64,000 bases of DNA from Deltaproteobacteria bacterium (GTDB lineage Bacteria > Myxococcota > Myxococcia > Myxococcales > 40CM-4-68-19), in the NCBI GenBank assembly GCA_005879315.1, contig VBLC01000055.1, positions 1 to 64,000 of the forward strand. The letters run 5' to 3'. This document shows positions 24,744 through 32,476 of this stretch, one piece after another. Both the position numbers and the translations under genes were made by a program. Below the pieces are notes generated by a model. That model saw only the letters and a list, made by a program, of their open reading frames with translations. It ran no database searches and was not told the DNA's origin. Every line of letters starts with the position of its first letter. Within the stretch, counting starts at the first letter, position 1.

Positions 24744-26305
24744 TCCTTCTACTTCTCGCCGCTGTGCACTGCCCCACGGACCTGACCGCCTGGAAGCAGA
24801 TCCTCGGCGCGGACTGGCTCGACTGTCACGAAGTCTCGGACCTGACCACCACGAACAACCCCTTCACCGATCCGGGGAGCCTCACCGGAATGGGATTCCC
24901 TCCGCCAGGCTCGGGGACGCTCAATTCCCATTACACGAATCCCGCTTCGCCTGCCGTCAGCGGCCTGCAGATCGACGGCTACTTCCCGGACTCCTGCAAT
25001 GCCTTTCAGGCCGAGCCGGCGCTGACCGCGAAAGATGGAACGCCCTTCATTCCCGGCTGCACGCCAGAGCCCATCGCCGGCGGGACCTGCGCTTCGGGCT
25101 GCCACCACGATTCACAGTTCGTCATCCGCATTCCCGGCAGCTGGAACGGGCATCTGCTCTCGACCGGCACGCCCGGCATCCGCGATGCCTTTTCCAGCGA
25201 CTTCATCCTCTCCGATTACGCGCTGGAGAAGGGCTGGGCCTACGTCTCGCAGGACAAGGGAAACATGGGCGCGAACTTCTTCCGCTCCGGCATCGACGAG
25301 TCGGGAAGCGCTGGCACGCCTTGGGAGGCAGGCGCCGCCATCCATGAATGGACGGTCCGCATGCGGCAGGCCACGGCCGCGGCGCGCGCGCTGTTGCAAT
25401 CGGTCGCGCCGCAATATGGGCTGCGCGGAGTCACCTATTCCTATGCGGCGGGTATTTCCAACGGCGGATACCAGACCCGGCGCGCCATCGAGACCGACTT
25501 CCACCACCAGCGGCTCTATGACGGCGGCGTCGACTGGGAGGGAACGCTCTTTCTCGGCTCCCTGCCACCCGGCATCCAGACGCAGGCGCCGACCACCGGA
25601 TACAACCTCTTTACTTATCTACCGACGGCATTGTTCAACTATCCGGGAGATGTGCTCGGTGTCCCGGCCTCGGTGCAGGCGCTGGCGGCGGTGGGATTCA
25701 ATCCGCAATCGCAGCCGCTCTGGAGCTACCACTGGGGCATCTATTGGGGCTTGACGCAGAAGATCTATCGCCTGGAATTCGATCCCGAATACACCGGCTA
25801 CACCTGCTCCGACATGCTCGGGGCCGGTCCGCCCTGCGTCGTGCCACCGGCCTTGACGGTGCCGCCCACCGACCCTGATGCGCTCTACGATTATTCCGCT
25901 CGCGTGGTGCAGAATCCGGCGATCCTGGCGCGCATGCAGGAGGTGGCGAACACCGGCAACATCCAGCGGCCGCTCATCACCTTGCACGGCGATCAAGATT
26001 CATTGCTTCCCATCGCCACCGACTCGGACCTCTATTCGCAGCTGGTTGCGCGGGCGCACAAGTCGAGCCGCTATCGTTATTACGTGGTGCAGGGAGGCAA
26101 TCACGTCGACCCGCAGTTCGACGATCACTATGGCGTCGACGCTTACGGCAACAATGTGCTGCGGCCGATGCTGCCTTGCGTTCGCGCCGCCATCGACGCG
26201 CTCGCCGCCTGGGTCGAAAAGGGAATCGCTCCTCCGGCCAGCCACACCATCGCGAGGCCGGCGGGAGCGAGCGCAAGCGATCTCGCCAACCTCTGCAGCT
26301 TATGA
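24740..26305 (+). CDS. Secreted alpha/beta-hydrolase, substrate unknown
   Basis: A 521-aa protein with a short hydrophobic leader. The likely catalytic triad is Ser in G-I-S-N-G-G-Y, Asp in H-G-D-Q-D-S-L-L-P and His in G-G-N-H-V-D-P. The fold is comparable to tannase/feruloyl-esterase-like or hydroxybutyrate-oligomer hydrolase families. I cannot choose between them. A cluster of cysteines (C-T-P...C-A-S-G-C-H-H) in the first third suggests disulfides and export. The start ATG 24740 lies in the qor stop (ATGA). It converges on the amino-acid permease gene with a 6-bp overlap. Confidence 0.7.
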   Translation: MILLLLAAVHCPTDLTAWKQILGADWLDCHEVSDLTTTNNPFTDPGSLTGMGFPPPGSGTLNSHYTNPASPAVSGLQIDGYFPDSCNAFQAEPALTAKDGTPFIPGCTPEPIAGGTCASGCHHDSQFVIRIPGSWNGHLLSTGTPGIRDAFSSDFILSDYALEKGWAYVSQDKGNMGANFFRSGIDESGSAGTPWEAGAAIHEWTVRMRQATAAARALLQSVAPQYGLRGVTYSYAAGISNGGYQTRRAIETDFHHQRLYDGGVDWEGTLFLGSLPPGIQTQAPTTGYNLFTYLPTALFNYPGDVLGVPASVQALAAVGFNPQSQPLWSYHWGIYWGLTQKIYRLEFDPEYTGYTCSDMLGAGPPCVVPPALTVPPTDPDALYDYSARVVQNPAILARMQEVANTGNIQRPLITLHGDQDSLLPIATDSDLYSQLVARAHKSSRYRYYVVQGGNHVDPQFDDHYGVDAYGNNVLRPMLPCVRAAIDALAAWVEKGIAPPASHTIARPAGASASDLANLCSL

Positions 26306-27559
26306 TCGCCGGCGCCAGAGGAAAAAGACCGGCAGGCCCAGCAGCGTGATGCAGAGGCCGATCACCCCCTGTAGCGGGTGCTGGCGAAAAGTCGAGATCA
26401 CCACGGCGGCGCAGACGGCGATGAATGCCAGAGTCGTCACCGGGTGGCCCGGGATCTTGCGTTCCGTGCTCCCGCGCTTGCGAAAGATGAAGACCGCGCC
26501 GGCAGTGAGGGCGAAGAAGATGAAGTCGATGCTGGTCACGTAATTGAGGATCAGCTCGAAAGTCCCGGCGAGCGCGATGGCGATGGTGAGCGCGCCCTGC
26601 AGGGCGATGGCGACCACCGGCGCGCGCGTGCGCCGATTCACCCTTGCGACGCTGCGGAAGAAGAGGCCGTCTTCCGCCATGGCGAAATAGACGCGCGGCG
26701 CGGTGAGGATCGACTGGCTGAGGAATCCCAGCGTGGAGAGGGCGATCGCAGCCGCGATCAGCGAGGCGCCGCGAGGTCCCACCGCCAGCGTCATCACCTC
26801 CAGCGCGGGGGCGGCGGTGTGCGCCAGCCGCTCCGCGCCGAGGACGCGCAGGCAGACGAACGCGATTGCGACGTAGAGCACGATCACGGCCGCCACCCCG
26901 ATGACCAGCGCGCGCGGCAGGTCGCGGCGCGGCTCCTTCATTTCTCCAGCGACGAAGCAGGCGGTCTGCCAGCCTCCGTAGGAAAAGAGCACCGGAACGA
27001 GCGCAGCGCCCAGCGAATTGCCGCCCGAGAACGGAACGGCCGCAGGCGCCGCCGTGGCAAAAAGACCGAACGTCACCAGCGCGGCGATGGCGAGAATCTT
27101 CACCACCATCAGCGCGCTCTGCACCCTGGCGCCCGCGCTCACTCCCAGGCAGTTGATGACGGTCAAGGAGCCGACGGCGATGGCCGCGACGGCGTTCTCG
27201 CCGATGGGCAGCGCCAGGAAATGTCGCGCGAAGGTGATGGCGTTGGCCGCCATGCCCCCGGTCTCGATGACGAGCAAGAGCGCCCAGCCGTAGAGAAAGG
27301 CGACGGCGGGATGATACGCCTCGCGCAAATAGACGTACTGTCCGCCCGCCGCTGGTCGCGCGGCCGACAGCTCCGAATAGATGAACGCGCCGAGCATCGC
27401 CGCCGCGCCGCCCACCAGCCAGACGCCGAGGATGGCCGCGTTGGAATGCGCGCTCCGCGCCACGATGGCGGGGGCGACGAAGATGCCCGAACCGACGATG
27501 CCTCCCATCACCGCCATCGTGGCGTCGAAGAGCCCGATGCGGCGCGCGAGGCCAGACAT
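26300..27559 (-). CDS. APC superfamily amino acid permease
   Basis: A 419-aa inner-membrane carrier with about 12 hydrophobic helices. It begins G-L-F-D-A-T-M-A-V-M-G-G-I-V-G-S-G-I-F, the unwound-helix-1 substrate-binding motif of APC transporters. It also has P-A-A-G-G-Q-Y-V-Y-L-R, typical of the LAT/YfnA-like branch. It is shorter than E. coli-type permeases but has the full core. The start is ATG 27559. An in-frame upstream extension of about 110 residues is Arg/Pro-rich and overlaps the divergent amidase gene, so I reject it. Substrate is unknown. Confidence 0.88.
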   Translation of the reverse strand: MSGLARRIGLFDATMAVMGGIVGSGIFVAPAIVARSAHSNAAILGVWLVGGAAAMLGAFIYSELSAARPAAGGQYVYLREAYHPAVAFLYGWALLLVIETGGMAANAITFARHFLALPIGENAVAAIAVGSLTVINCLGVSAGARVQSALMVVKILAIAALVTFGLFATAAPAAVPFSGGNSLGAALVPVLFSYGGWQTACFVAGEMKEPRRDLPRALVIGVAAVIVLYVAIAFVCLRVLGAERLAHTAAPALEVMTLAVGPRGASLIAAAIALSTLGFLSQSILTAPRVYFAMAEDGLFFRSVARVNRRTRAPVVAIALQGALTIAIALAGTFELILNYVTSIDFIFFALTAGAVFIFRKRGSTERKIPGHPVTTLAFIAVCAAVVISTFRQHPLQGVIGLCITLLGLPVFFLWRRRS

Positions 27560-27600
27560 GCGCGCAACGTAGTACGTTTGCCGCTCACGGAGGGGGAACC

Positions 27601-29361
27601 ATGCCCGCAGCGAAAGCCTCGCGACGTGAATTTCTCGCCCTCGGTCTCGCCGCCGCCATCGCGCCAGAGGATGCCGGGCCGCCGGCGGGAATGCCGCCCG
27701 CCTTCGGCACTGCGCCGCCGGTTGGACCGGAGGTGACACCGGCCACCTTCGCCGAGGCGGAGAAGCTCGTGCAGGTGGAGTACTCGCCCCAGGAGCGGGC
27801 GCAGGCCGCGGGTAACTGGCGCGAGTCGATGGCCGCGGTCTACGAACGGCGCACCGGACCGCGCAAGGTCGCGGTCGCGGAAGCCCCGGCATCGCGCTGG
27901 ATTCCCGGAGGCGCGCAGCCGGCGCGCACCCGCTTCCTGCGCTCGCCGCAGTCGCCCGGGCCTTTGCCGCAGAGCGAGGCGGAGATCGCCTTTGCGCCGG
28001 TGACGGCGCTCTCGCGCTGGATCGAATCGCGCGCGCTCACCTCGACGCGACTGACGCAGATCTATCTCGATCGGCTGCAGCGCTTCGACGAGAAGCTACG
28101 CTGCACCATTACGCTCACTCGCGATCTGGCGCTGGAGCAGGCCGCTCGCGCCGACGCCGAGATCCGCCGCGGCCGCTATCGCGGCCCGCTGCAGGGAATT
28201 CCTTGGGGGGCAAAAGACCTGGTCGACACCAAGGGAATCGCCACGACCTATGGTGCCGAGCCGTTCCGCAATCGCGTCCCCGAGACCGACGCGGCGGTGG
28301 TCGAGCGGCTCGATCGCGCCGGCGCCGTGCTGGTGGCCAAGCTCTCTCTCGGAGCGCTGGCGCTGAACGACATCTGGTTCGGCGGACAGACGATGAATCC
28401 CTGGCTGCTCGAGGAGGGGGCCTCGGGCAGCAGCGCCGGTCCCGGCGCGGCGACGGCGGCGGGTCTGGTCGGCTTCTCTCTGGGCAGCGAGACGCTGGGC
28501 AGCATCGTCGCTCCATCCATGCGTTGCGGAGTGACCGGCCTGCGGCCCACCTTCGGCCGCGTACCGCGAACGGGCGCGATGACCCTCTGCTGGTCGCTCG
28601 ACAAGCTCGGGCCGATGGCGCGCGGCGTGGAGGACACCATGCTAGTTCTCGCCGCGCTCTCAGGGCCCGATGAGGGCGACCTGAGCACCGTTCCCTCGCG
28701 GCTCGACTTCGACGCCGCCGCGGGCGCGCGCGGCTTGCGCCTCGGATACGTGCGCCGATTCATGCAGGAGAATCCCGCCACCGACGTCGACCGCGCCGCG
28801 CTGGAGACCGCGCGCAAGATCGGCATGACGCCCGTCGAGGTAGAGCTGCCCGACTGGCCCTACGCGTCGCTGCTGGTCATCCTCTTCGCCGAGTCAGCCG
28901 CGGCCTTCGAGGAGCTGACGCTCTCGCACGGAGTCGATGCGCTCAAGATGCAGGTGCCCGACGCCTGGCCCAACACCTTCCGGCAGTCGCGCTTTCTCTC
29001 CGCGGTCGATTTCGTCCAGGCCGATCGGCTGCGGCGCAAAGTGGCCAGGGAGATGGCGCGCATCTTCTCCCAGGTCGATCTGCTCCTCGTTCCTTCGCTG
29101 CGCGACGAGACGCTGACGATCTCCAACTTCACCGGTCATCCTTCACTCACCTTGCGCGCCGGATTCGTCGAGGTCGATCAGGCCCGCAGCGACTGGGCGC
29201 CCGACCCGGCCCATCCCTTGCCGAAGTTCTCGCCGCCGCGCCGCGTACCCCACGGCGTCACTCTGATCGGCCGGCTATTCGACGAAGGCACCCTGGGCCG
29301 CGCCGGCATCGCTCTCGAGCGTGCCTTCGCTGTCACCTCCGCCCACCCCCCGGGGTTCTAG
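27601..29361 (+). CDS. Tat-exported amidase-signature-family enzyme
   Basis: A 586-aa protein with a twin-arginine signal, S-R-R-E-F-L-A-L at residues 7-14, so it is probably exported folded. The amidase core begins near residue 135. The catalytic Lys is in W-G-A-K-D-L-V-D, the cis-Ser loop is G-A-S-G-S-S-A-G (usually G-G-S-S-G-G) and the nucleophile is in S-E-T-L-G-S-I. The roughly 120-residue region between signal and core is Pro-rich. The start ATG 27601 is preceded by GGAGGGGG (27589-27596). Unlike the broken amidase at 11.8-12.9 kb this copy is intact. The substrate is unknown. Confidence 0.85.
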   Translation: MPAAKASRREFLALGLAAAIAPEDAGPPAGMPPAFGTAPPVGPEVTPATFAEAEKLVQVEYSPQERAQAAGNWRESMAAVYERRTGPRKVAVAEAPASRWIPGGAQPARTRFLRSPQSPGPLPQSEAEIAFAPVTALSRWIESRALTSTRLTQIYLDRLQRFDEKLRCTITLTRDLALEQAARADAEIRRGRYRGPLQGIPWGAKDLVDTKGIATTYGAEPFRNRVPETDAAVVERLDRAGAVLVAKLSLGALALNDIWFGGQTMNPWLLEEGASGSSAGPGAATAAGLVGFSLGSETLGSIVAPSMRCGVTGLRPTFGRVPRTGAMTLCWSLDKLGPMARGVEDTMLVLAALSGPDEGDLSTVPSRLDFDAAAGARGLRLGYVRRFMQENPATDVDRAALETARKIGMTPVEVELPDWPYASLLVILFAESAAAFEELTLSHGVDALKMQVPDAWPNTFRQSRFLSAVDFVQADRLRRKVAREMARIFSQVDLLLVPSLRDETLTISNFTGHPSLTLRAGFVEVDQARSDWAPDPAHPLPKFSPPRRVPHGVTLIGRLFDEGTLGRAGIALERAFAVTSAHPPGF

Positions 29362-29365
29362 AGGT

Positions 29366-29381
29366 CATTTTGTACAAAATG
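29366..29381. promoter_or_regulatory. 16-bp perfect palindrome, probable operator of the Phd-like gene
   Basis: CATTTTGTACAAAATG is a perfect inverted repeat and is strongly AT-rich in DNA that is otherwise GC-rich. It lies 50 nt upstream of the ATG at 29431, between the amidase stop and the Phd-like gene. Antitoxins of the Phd/YefM fold commonly bind such palindromes and repress themselves, so this is a good operator candidate. A GC-rich hairpin (CCGC...GCGG) follows immediately at 29382-29398. Confidence 0.55.
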
Positions 29382-29430
29382 CCCGCTGGCGCCGGCGGGG
29401 ATGTCGGACCCCTGTGGGAGGGTGGTGGGC

Positions 29431-29838
29431 ATGGCTGAAATGCATGTGACGGCGACGGACTTCCGCAGGTGCATTGCGCAGATCAAGAATGCGGTCGCGT
29501 ATCGTCAGGACCGGGTGGTCATGACGCTGCACGGACGTGTCCTGGTGGCTCTCGTCAGCATCGAGGATCTGGAGTTTCTGCAGGAGCATCGGCCGCGGCC
29601 GTCAGAGCCGACGCCCGAGAATTTCCCTCCCGGCATCCATCTCCGGGTCGAGAAGCCGCGGCCGCCGCCTCCGCCGAAGAAGAAGCTGCCAGACCCGTGG
29701 GACATGCCCATCGAGGAAGTCCGCGCTCGCTACCAAGCATACGGAGGCGAGCTGCCGGGAACGCCGGAGGAGGTCACCTGGTATGGCCGCGCTGCCGGCG
29801 TGTTGAATGCCGCGAGATCGCGGGCGCCGCCCTCGTAG
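29431..29838 (+). CDS. Phd/YefM-like antitoxin-fold protein without an adjacent toxin
   Basis: A 135-aa protein. Residues about 3-48 resemble the Phd/YefM DNA-binding domain: V-T-A-T-D-F-R, then a helix, then V-V-M-T-L-H-G-R-V-L-V-A-L-V-S-I-E-D-L-E-F-L. After this comes a Pro-rich, basic linker (P-P-P-P-P-K-K-K) and a novel-looking C-terminal segment with W-D-M-P-I-E-E-V-R-A-R-Y. I chose ATG 29431 because GGGAGGG (29416-29422) is well placed; ATG 29401 is possible. There is no short toxin-like ORF on either side: an amidase is upstream and a convergent crotonase downstream. Confidence 0.6.
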   Translation: MAEMHVTATDFRRCIAQIKNAVAYRQDRVVMTLHGRVLVALVSIEDLEFLQEHRPRPSEPTPENFPPGIHLRVEKPRPPPPPKKKLPDPWDMPIEEVRARYQAYGGELPGTPEEVTWYGRAAGVLNAARSRAPPS

Positions 29839-29849
29839 TACTGAGAAAT

Positions 29850-30626
29850 TCAGCGCCCGGTCCACTTGGGCGCGCGCTTCGCCAGGAACGCGCTCATGCC
29901 TTCCTGCGCGTCGGGCGCGCGGGCGTTGGAGCACATCACTTCCTGCGTGTGCTGGTAGGCCGCCTCGCGCGGCAGCTGCAGCTGGCGCCAGAAGGCGCGC
30001 TTGCCGAGCGCGAGAACGCTGGCGCTATAGCCGGCGATCTTCTCCGCCAGTTCTTTGGTCGCCTTGGCCAGCTCGGCGGCTGGCACGACTCGATTCACCA
30101 GGCCTGCCGCCTTCGCTTCCTCCGCGGAGATCATTTCTCCCGTGAGCAGCATCTCCATCGCCTTCTTGGAGCCCACCGCGCGGCTCACCTCGACCATCGG
30201 CGTGGAGCAGAAGAGGCCGATCTTGATCCCGGGCGTGGCAAAGCGCGCCTCGCTGGAGGCCATCACCAGGTCGCAGGCCGCCGCCAGCTGGCATCCCGCA
30301 GCGGTGGCGACGCCGTGCACCTCGGCGATGACCGGCTGGGGAAGAGCGTGGATGGTCTCCATCACGTCGGTGCAGACCCGGAAGAGCCGCTCGTAGAATT
30401 CCGCCGGCCGATCGATCATCTCGCTCAGGTCGTGCCCGGCGGAAAAGGCCGGTCCTTTTCCGCAGAGGATGACGACCCGCGCGCCTTTGTCCTCGCCCAG
30501 GGCGCGGAAGCACTCGAGCAGCTCTTGCAGGTGCTCCAGCGAGAGCGCGTTGCGCCGTTCGGGCCGGTTCATCGTCACGTACGCGAGCTGCCCCTCGCGT
30601 TCGAGAGTGATGTTCTTCCACGTCAT
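29850..30626 (-). CDS. Crotonase-fold (enoyl-CoA hydratase/isomerase family) protein lacking both catalytic Glu
   Basis: A 258-aa protein with the crotonase fold and the oxyanion-hole segment F-S-A-G-H-D-L. The two hydratase glutamates are replaced. The region equivalent to G-G-G-C-E-L reads A-A-G-C-Q-L (Gln), and the second site reads F-A-T-P-G-I (Gly). The sequence resembles ECHDC3-like proteins, whose reaction is unclear. It should bind an acyl-CoA but is unlikely to hydrate a double bond by the classical route. Its start overlaps the stop of the upstream secreted protein (ATGA). It ends with the common K-W-T-G-R tail. Confidence 0.82.
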   Translation of the reverse strand: MTWKNITLEREGQLAYVTMNRPERRNALSLEHLQELLECFRALGEDKGARVVILCGKGPAFSAGHDLSEMIDRPAEFYERLFRVCTDVMETIHALPQPVIAEVHGVATAAGCQLAAACDLVMASSEARFATPGIKIGLFCSTPMVEVSRAVGSKKAMEMLLTGEMISAEEAKAAGLVNRVVPAAELAKATKELAEKIAGYSASVLALGKRAFWRQLQLPREAAYQHTQEVMCSNARAPDAQEGMSAFLAKRAPKWTGR

Positions 30627-31216
30627 GGCCGATCCTCCCTTCGCTTGCAGCGCTGTTCCCCCATCGAGGTGAAGTCCGCGGCGCCGCCGGTCTTGAGGTC
30701 CGAGGCCCAGACGAGCTCGTTCTTGCCCTTCAGCGTGACGGTGTCACGCAAGGTCGACTTCTGACCCATCACGACCCCATCGCCCGTGATCACCAGCTTG
30801 TCACCCTCCCAGCCCGCGCTGGTCTCGGTGACGTACCCTCCCATGCTGTCGACGCTGAGCAGGATGAACTTCCGCGCCACCGGATCGAAGCCGAGCGGGC
30901 CGTGCGCCTTGACGGCGACCGGATGCGTCTTGGTCTTCTTCTCCTCGTAGTCGGTCATGTACCAGAAGCCGTCCAGGCTCTTCTTCATCTTCATCGTCGA
31001 CCTGTAGGACTGCTCGGGCGACCCTGGGCCCATCGCGCCCGCGGGGACGGTGCCCTTGCAGCTCCAGCTTCCTTCGAGCGGCTTGAGCTGCTCGAGCTCA
31101 GGCGGCGGCTTGGGCAGCTCGATCGGCGTCTGCGGCACGCCTCCGTCCTGGGCGGCGGCGGAGAAGGAGACAGCCAGGACGGCCGCAAAAACGCTGCAGC
31201 GATTCCCATCAATCAT
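30623..31216 (-). CDS. Secreted DUF1579-like protein
   Basis: A 197-aa protein with a signal peptide (hydrophobic stretch about residues 8-20, ending S-A-A-A-Q). Mature residues include L-K-P-L-E-G-S-W-S-C-K-G near the start of the domain, as in DUF1579 beta-barrel proteins. The regularly spaced beta-strand pattern and V-D-S-M-G-G-Y fit the same family. No function is known. The C-terminus is basic (C-K-R-R-E-D-R-P). It overlaps the crotonase gene by ATGA and is divergent from the DUF1015 gene across about 45 bp. Confidence 0.6.
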   Translation of the reverse strand: MIDGNRCSVFAAVLAVSFSAAAQDGGVPQTPIELPKPPPELEQLKPLEGSWSCKGTVPAGAMGPGSPEQSYRSTMKMKKSLDGFWYMTDYEEKKTKTHPVAVKAHGPLGFDPVARKFILLSVDSMGGYVTETSAGWEGDKLVITGDGVVMGQKSTLRDTVTLKGKNELVWASDLKTGGAADFTSMGEQRCKRREDRP

Positions 31217-31261
31217 GGCGAGTCACTCCCTGCGGCCAGCTTATCACTGCGGATCTAAGAT

Positions 31262-32476
31262 GTGCCGATGGCCACGCTCCGCCCGTTCCGCGCCCTGCGC
31301 CCGCCGCCTTTGCATGCCCTGCGCGTCGCAGCGCCGCCCTACGATGTGGTGACCACCGAGGAGGCGCGCGAGCAGGCGAGCGGCAACCCGGAGAGCTTCC
31401 TTCACGTCTCGCGGCCCGAGATCGATCTGCCGGTGGGCACCGACGAGCATGCACCGGAGGTCTACGCGCAAGGAGCGCGGGCGCTGGCCGAGCTGCGCCG
31501 GCGCGGCGTGCTGCAGGAGGACGCCGCGCCGCACTTCTATCTCTACGCGCAGCGGATGGGCTCGCACCGCCAGACGGGATTGGTCGGCGTCGCGCCTGTC
31601 GCGGAGTACGTCTCCGGCGTGATCAAGAAGCACGAGAACACGCGGCCCGACAAAGAGGACGACCGCACACGGCACATCGATGCGCTTTCGGCGCACGACG
31701 AGCCGGTCTTTCTCGTCTACCGCAAGAGCCGGGCCGTCGATGCGCTGGTCGACTCGGCGCAGCGATCGCGGCCCGAGCTGGAGCTGACGACGGCCGACGG
31801 CGTGGAGCACAGGCTCTACATCGTGCCCGAGCCGAACGAGATCGAATCTCTCCTGCGCGCGGTGCCCGTCCTCTACATCGCCGATGGTCACCACCGCTCG
31901 GCAGCGGCGGCGCGCGTTGCGGCGCTGCGAAAAGGAAAGCCGGGCGAGCACGAATCGTTCCTCGCGGTGCTCTTCCCGCACGACCAGGTACAGATCCTCC
32001 CCTACAACCGCGTCGTCCGCGACCGGCGCGGCCGCAGCGCGCAGGAGCTTCTCGCCGAGCTGCGCAAGGCGATGGAGGTGACGCCGGCGAGTGCTCCACA
32101 GCCGGATGCACCGCTGTCGTTCGGCATCTACCTGGGCAACCGCTGGTGGCGCGCGCGGGCGCGGCCGGGCAGCTTCGACGCCAGAGACCCGGTCGCGTCG
32201 CTCGACGTCTCGATCGCGCAGGAGCAGATCCTCTCGGGCATCTTCGGCGTCGACGACCCGCGCCGCGACAAGGATGTCGATTTCGTCGGGGGCATCCGCG
32301 GCGCGGCCGAGCTCGAGCGCCGCGTCGATGCAGGCTCGTGGTCGATGGGGCTGCATCTCTTCCCGACGCGGGTGGAGCAATTGATGGCCGTCTCCGACGC
32401 CGGCCTGCTCATGCCGCCGAAGAGCACCTGGTTCGAGCCCAAGCTGCGCAGCGGCCTTTTGCTGCATCCCTTCTAG
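31262..32476 (+). CDS. DUF1015 family protein
   Basis: About 404 aa from GTG 31262; ATG 31268 would shorten it by two residues. The N-terminus has the family beginning F-R-A-L-R-P with A-A-P-P-Y-D-V-V. A central I-A-D-G-H-H-R-S-A-A-A is the most conserved DUF1015 motif. Members are widespread in bacteria and archaea, often beside serine or phosphoglycerate dehydrogenase genes, but the biochemical role is unproven. It converges on the BNR-repeat gene with a 4-bp overlap. Confidence 0.82.
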   Translation: MPMATLRPFRALRPPPLHALRVAAPPYDVVTTEEAREQASGNPESFLHVSRPEIDLPVGTDEHAPEVYAQGARALAELRRRGVLQEDAAPHFYLYAQRMGSHRQTGLVGVAPVAEYVSGVIKKHENTRPDKEDDRTRHIDALSAHDEPVFLVYRKSRAVDALVDSAQRSRPELELTTADGVEHRLYIVPEPNEIESLLRAVPVLYIADGHHRSAAAARVAALRKGKPGEHESFLAVLFPHDQVQILPYNRVVRDRRGRSAQELLAELRKAMEVTPASAPQPDAPLSFGIYLGNRWWRARARPGSFDARDPVASLDVSIAQEQILSGIFGVDDPRRDKDVDFVGGIRGAAELERRVDAGSWSMGLHLFPTRVEQLMAVSDAGLLMPPKSTWFEPKLRSGLLLHPF

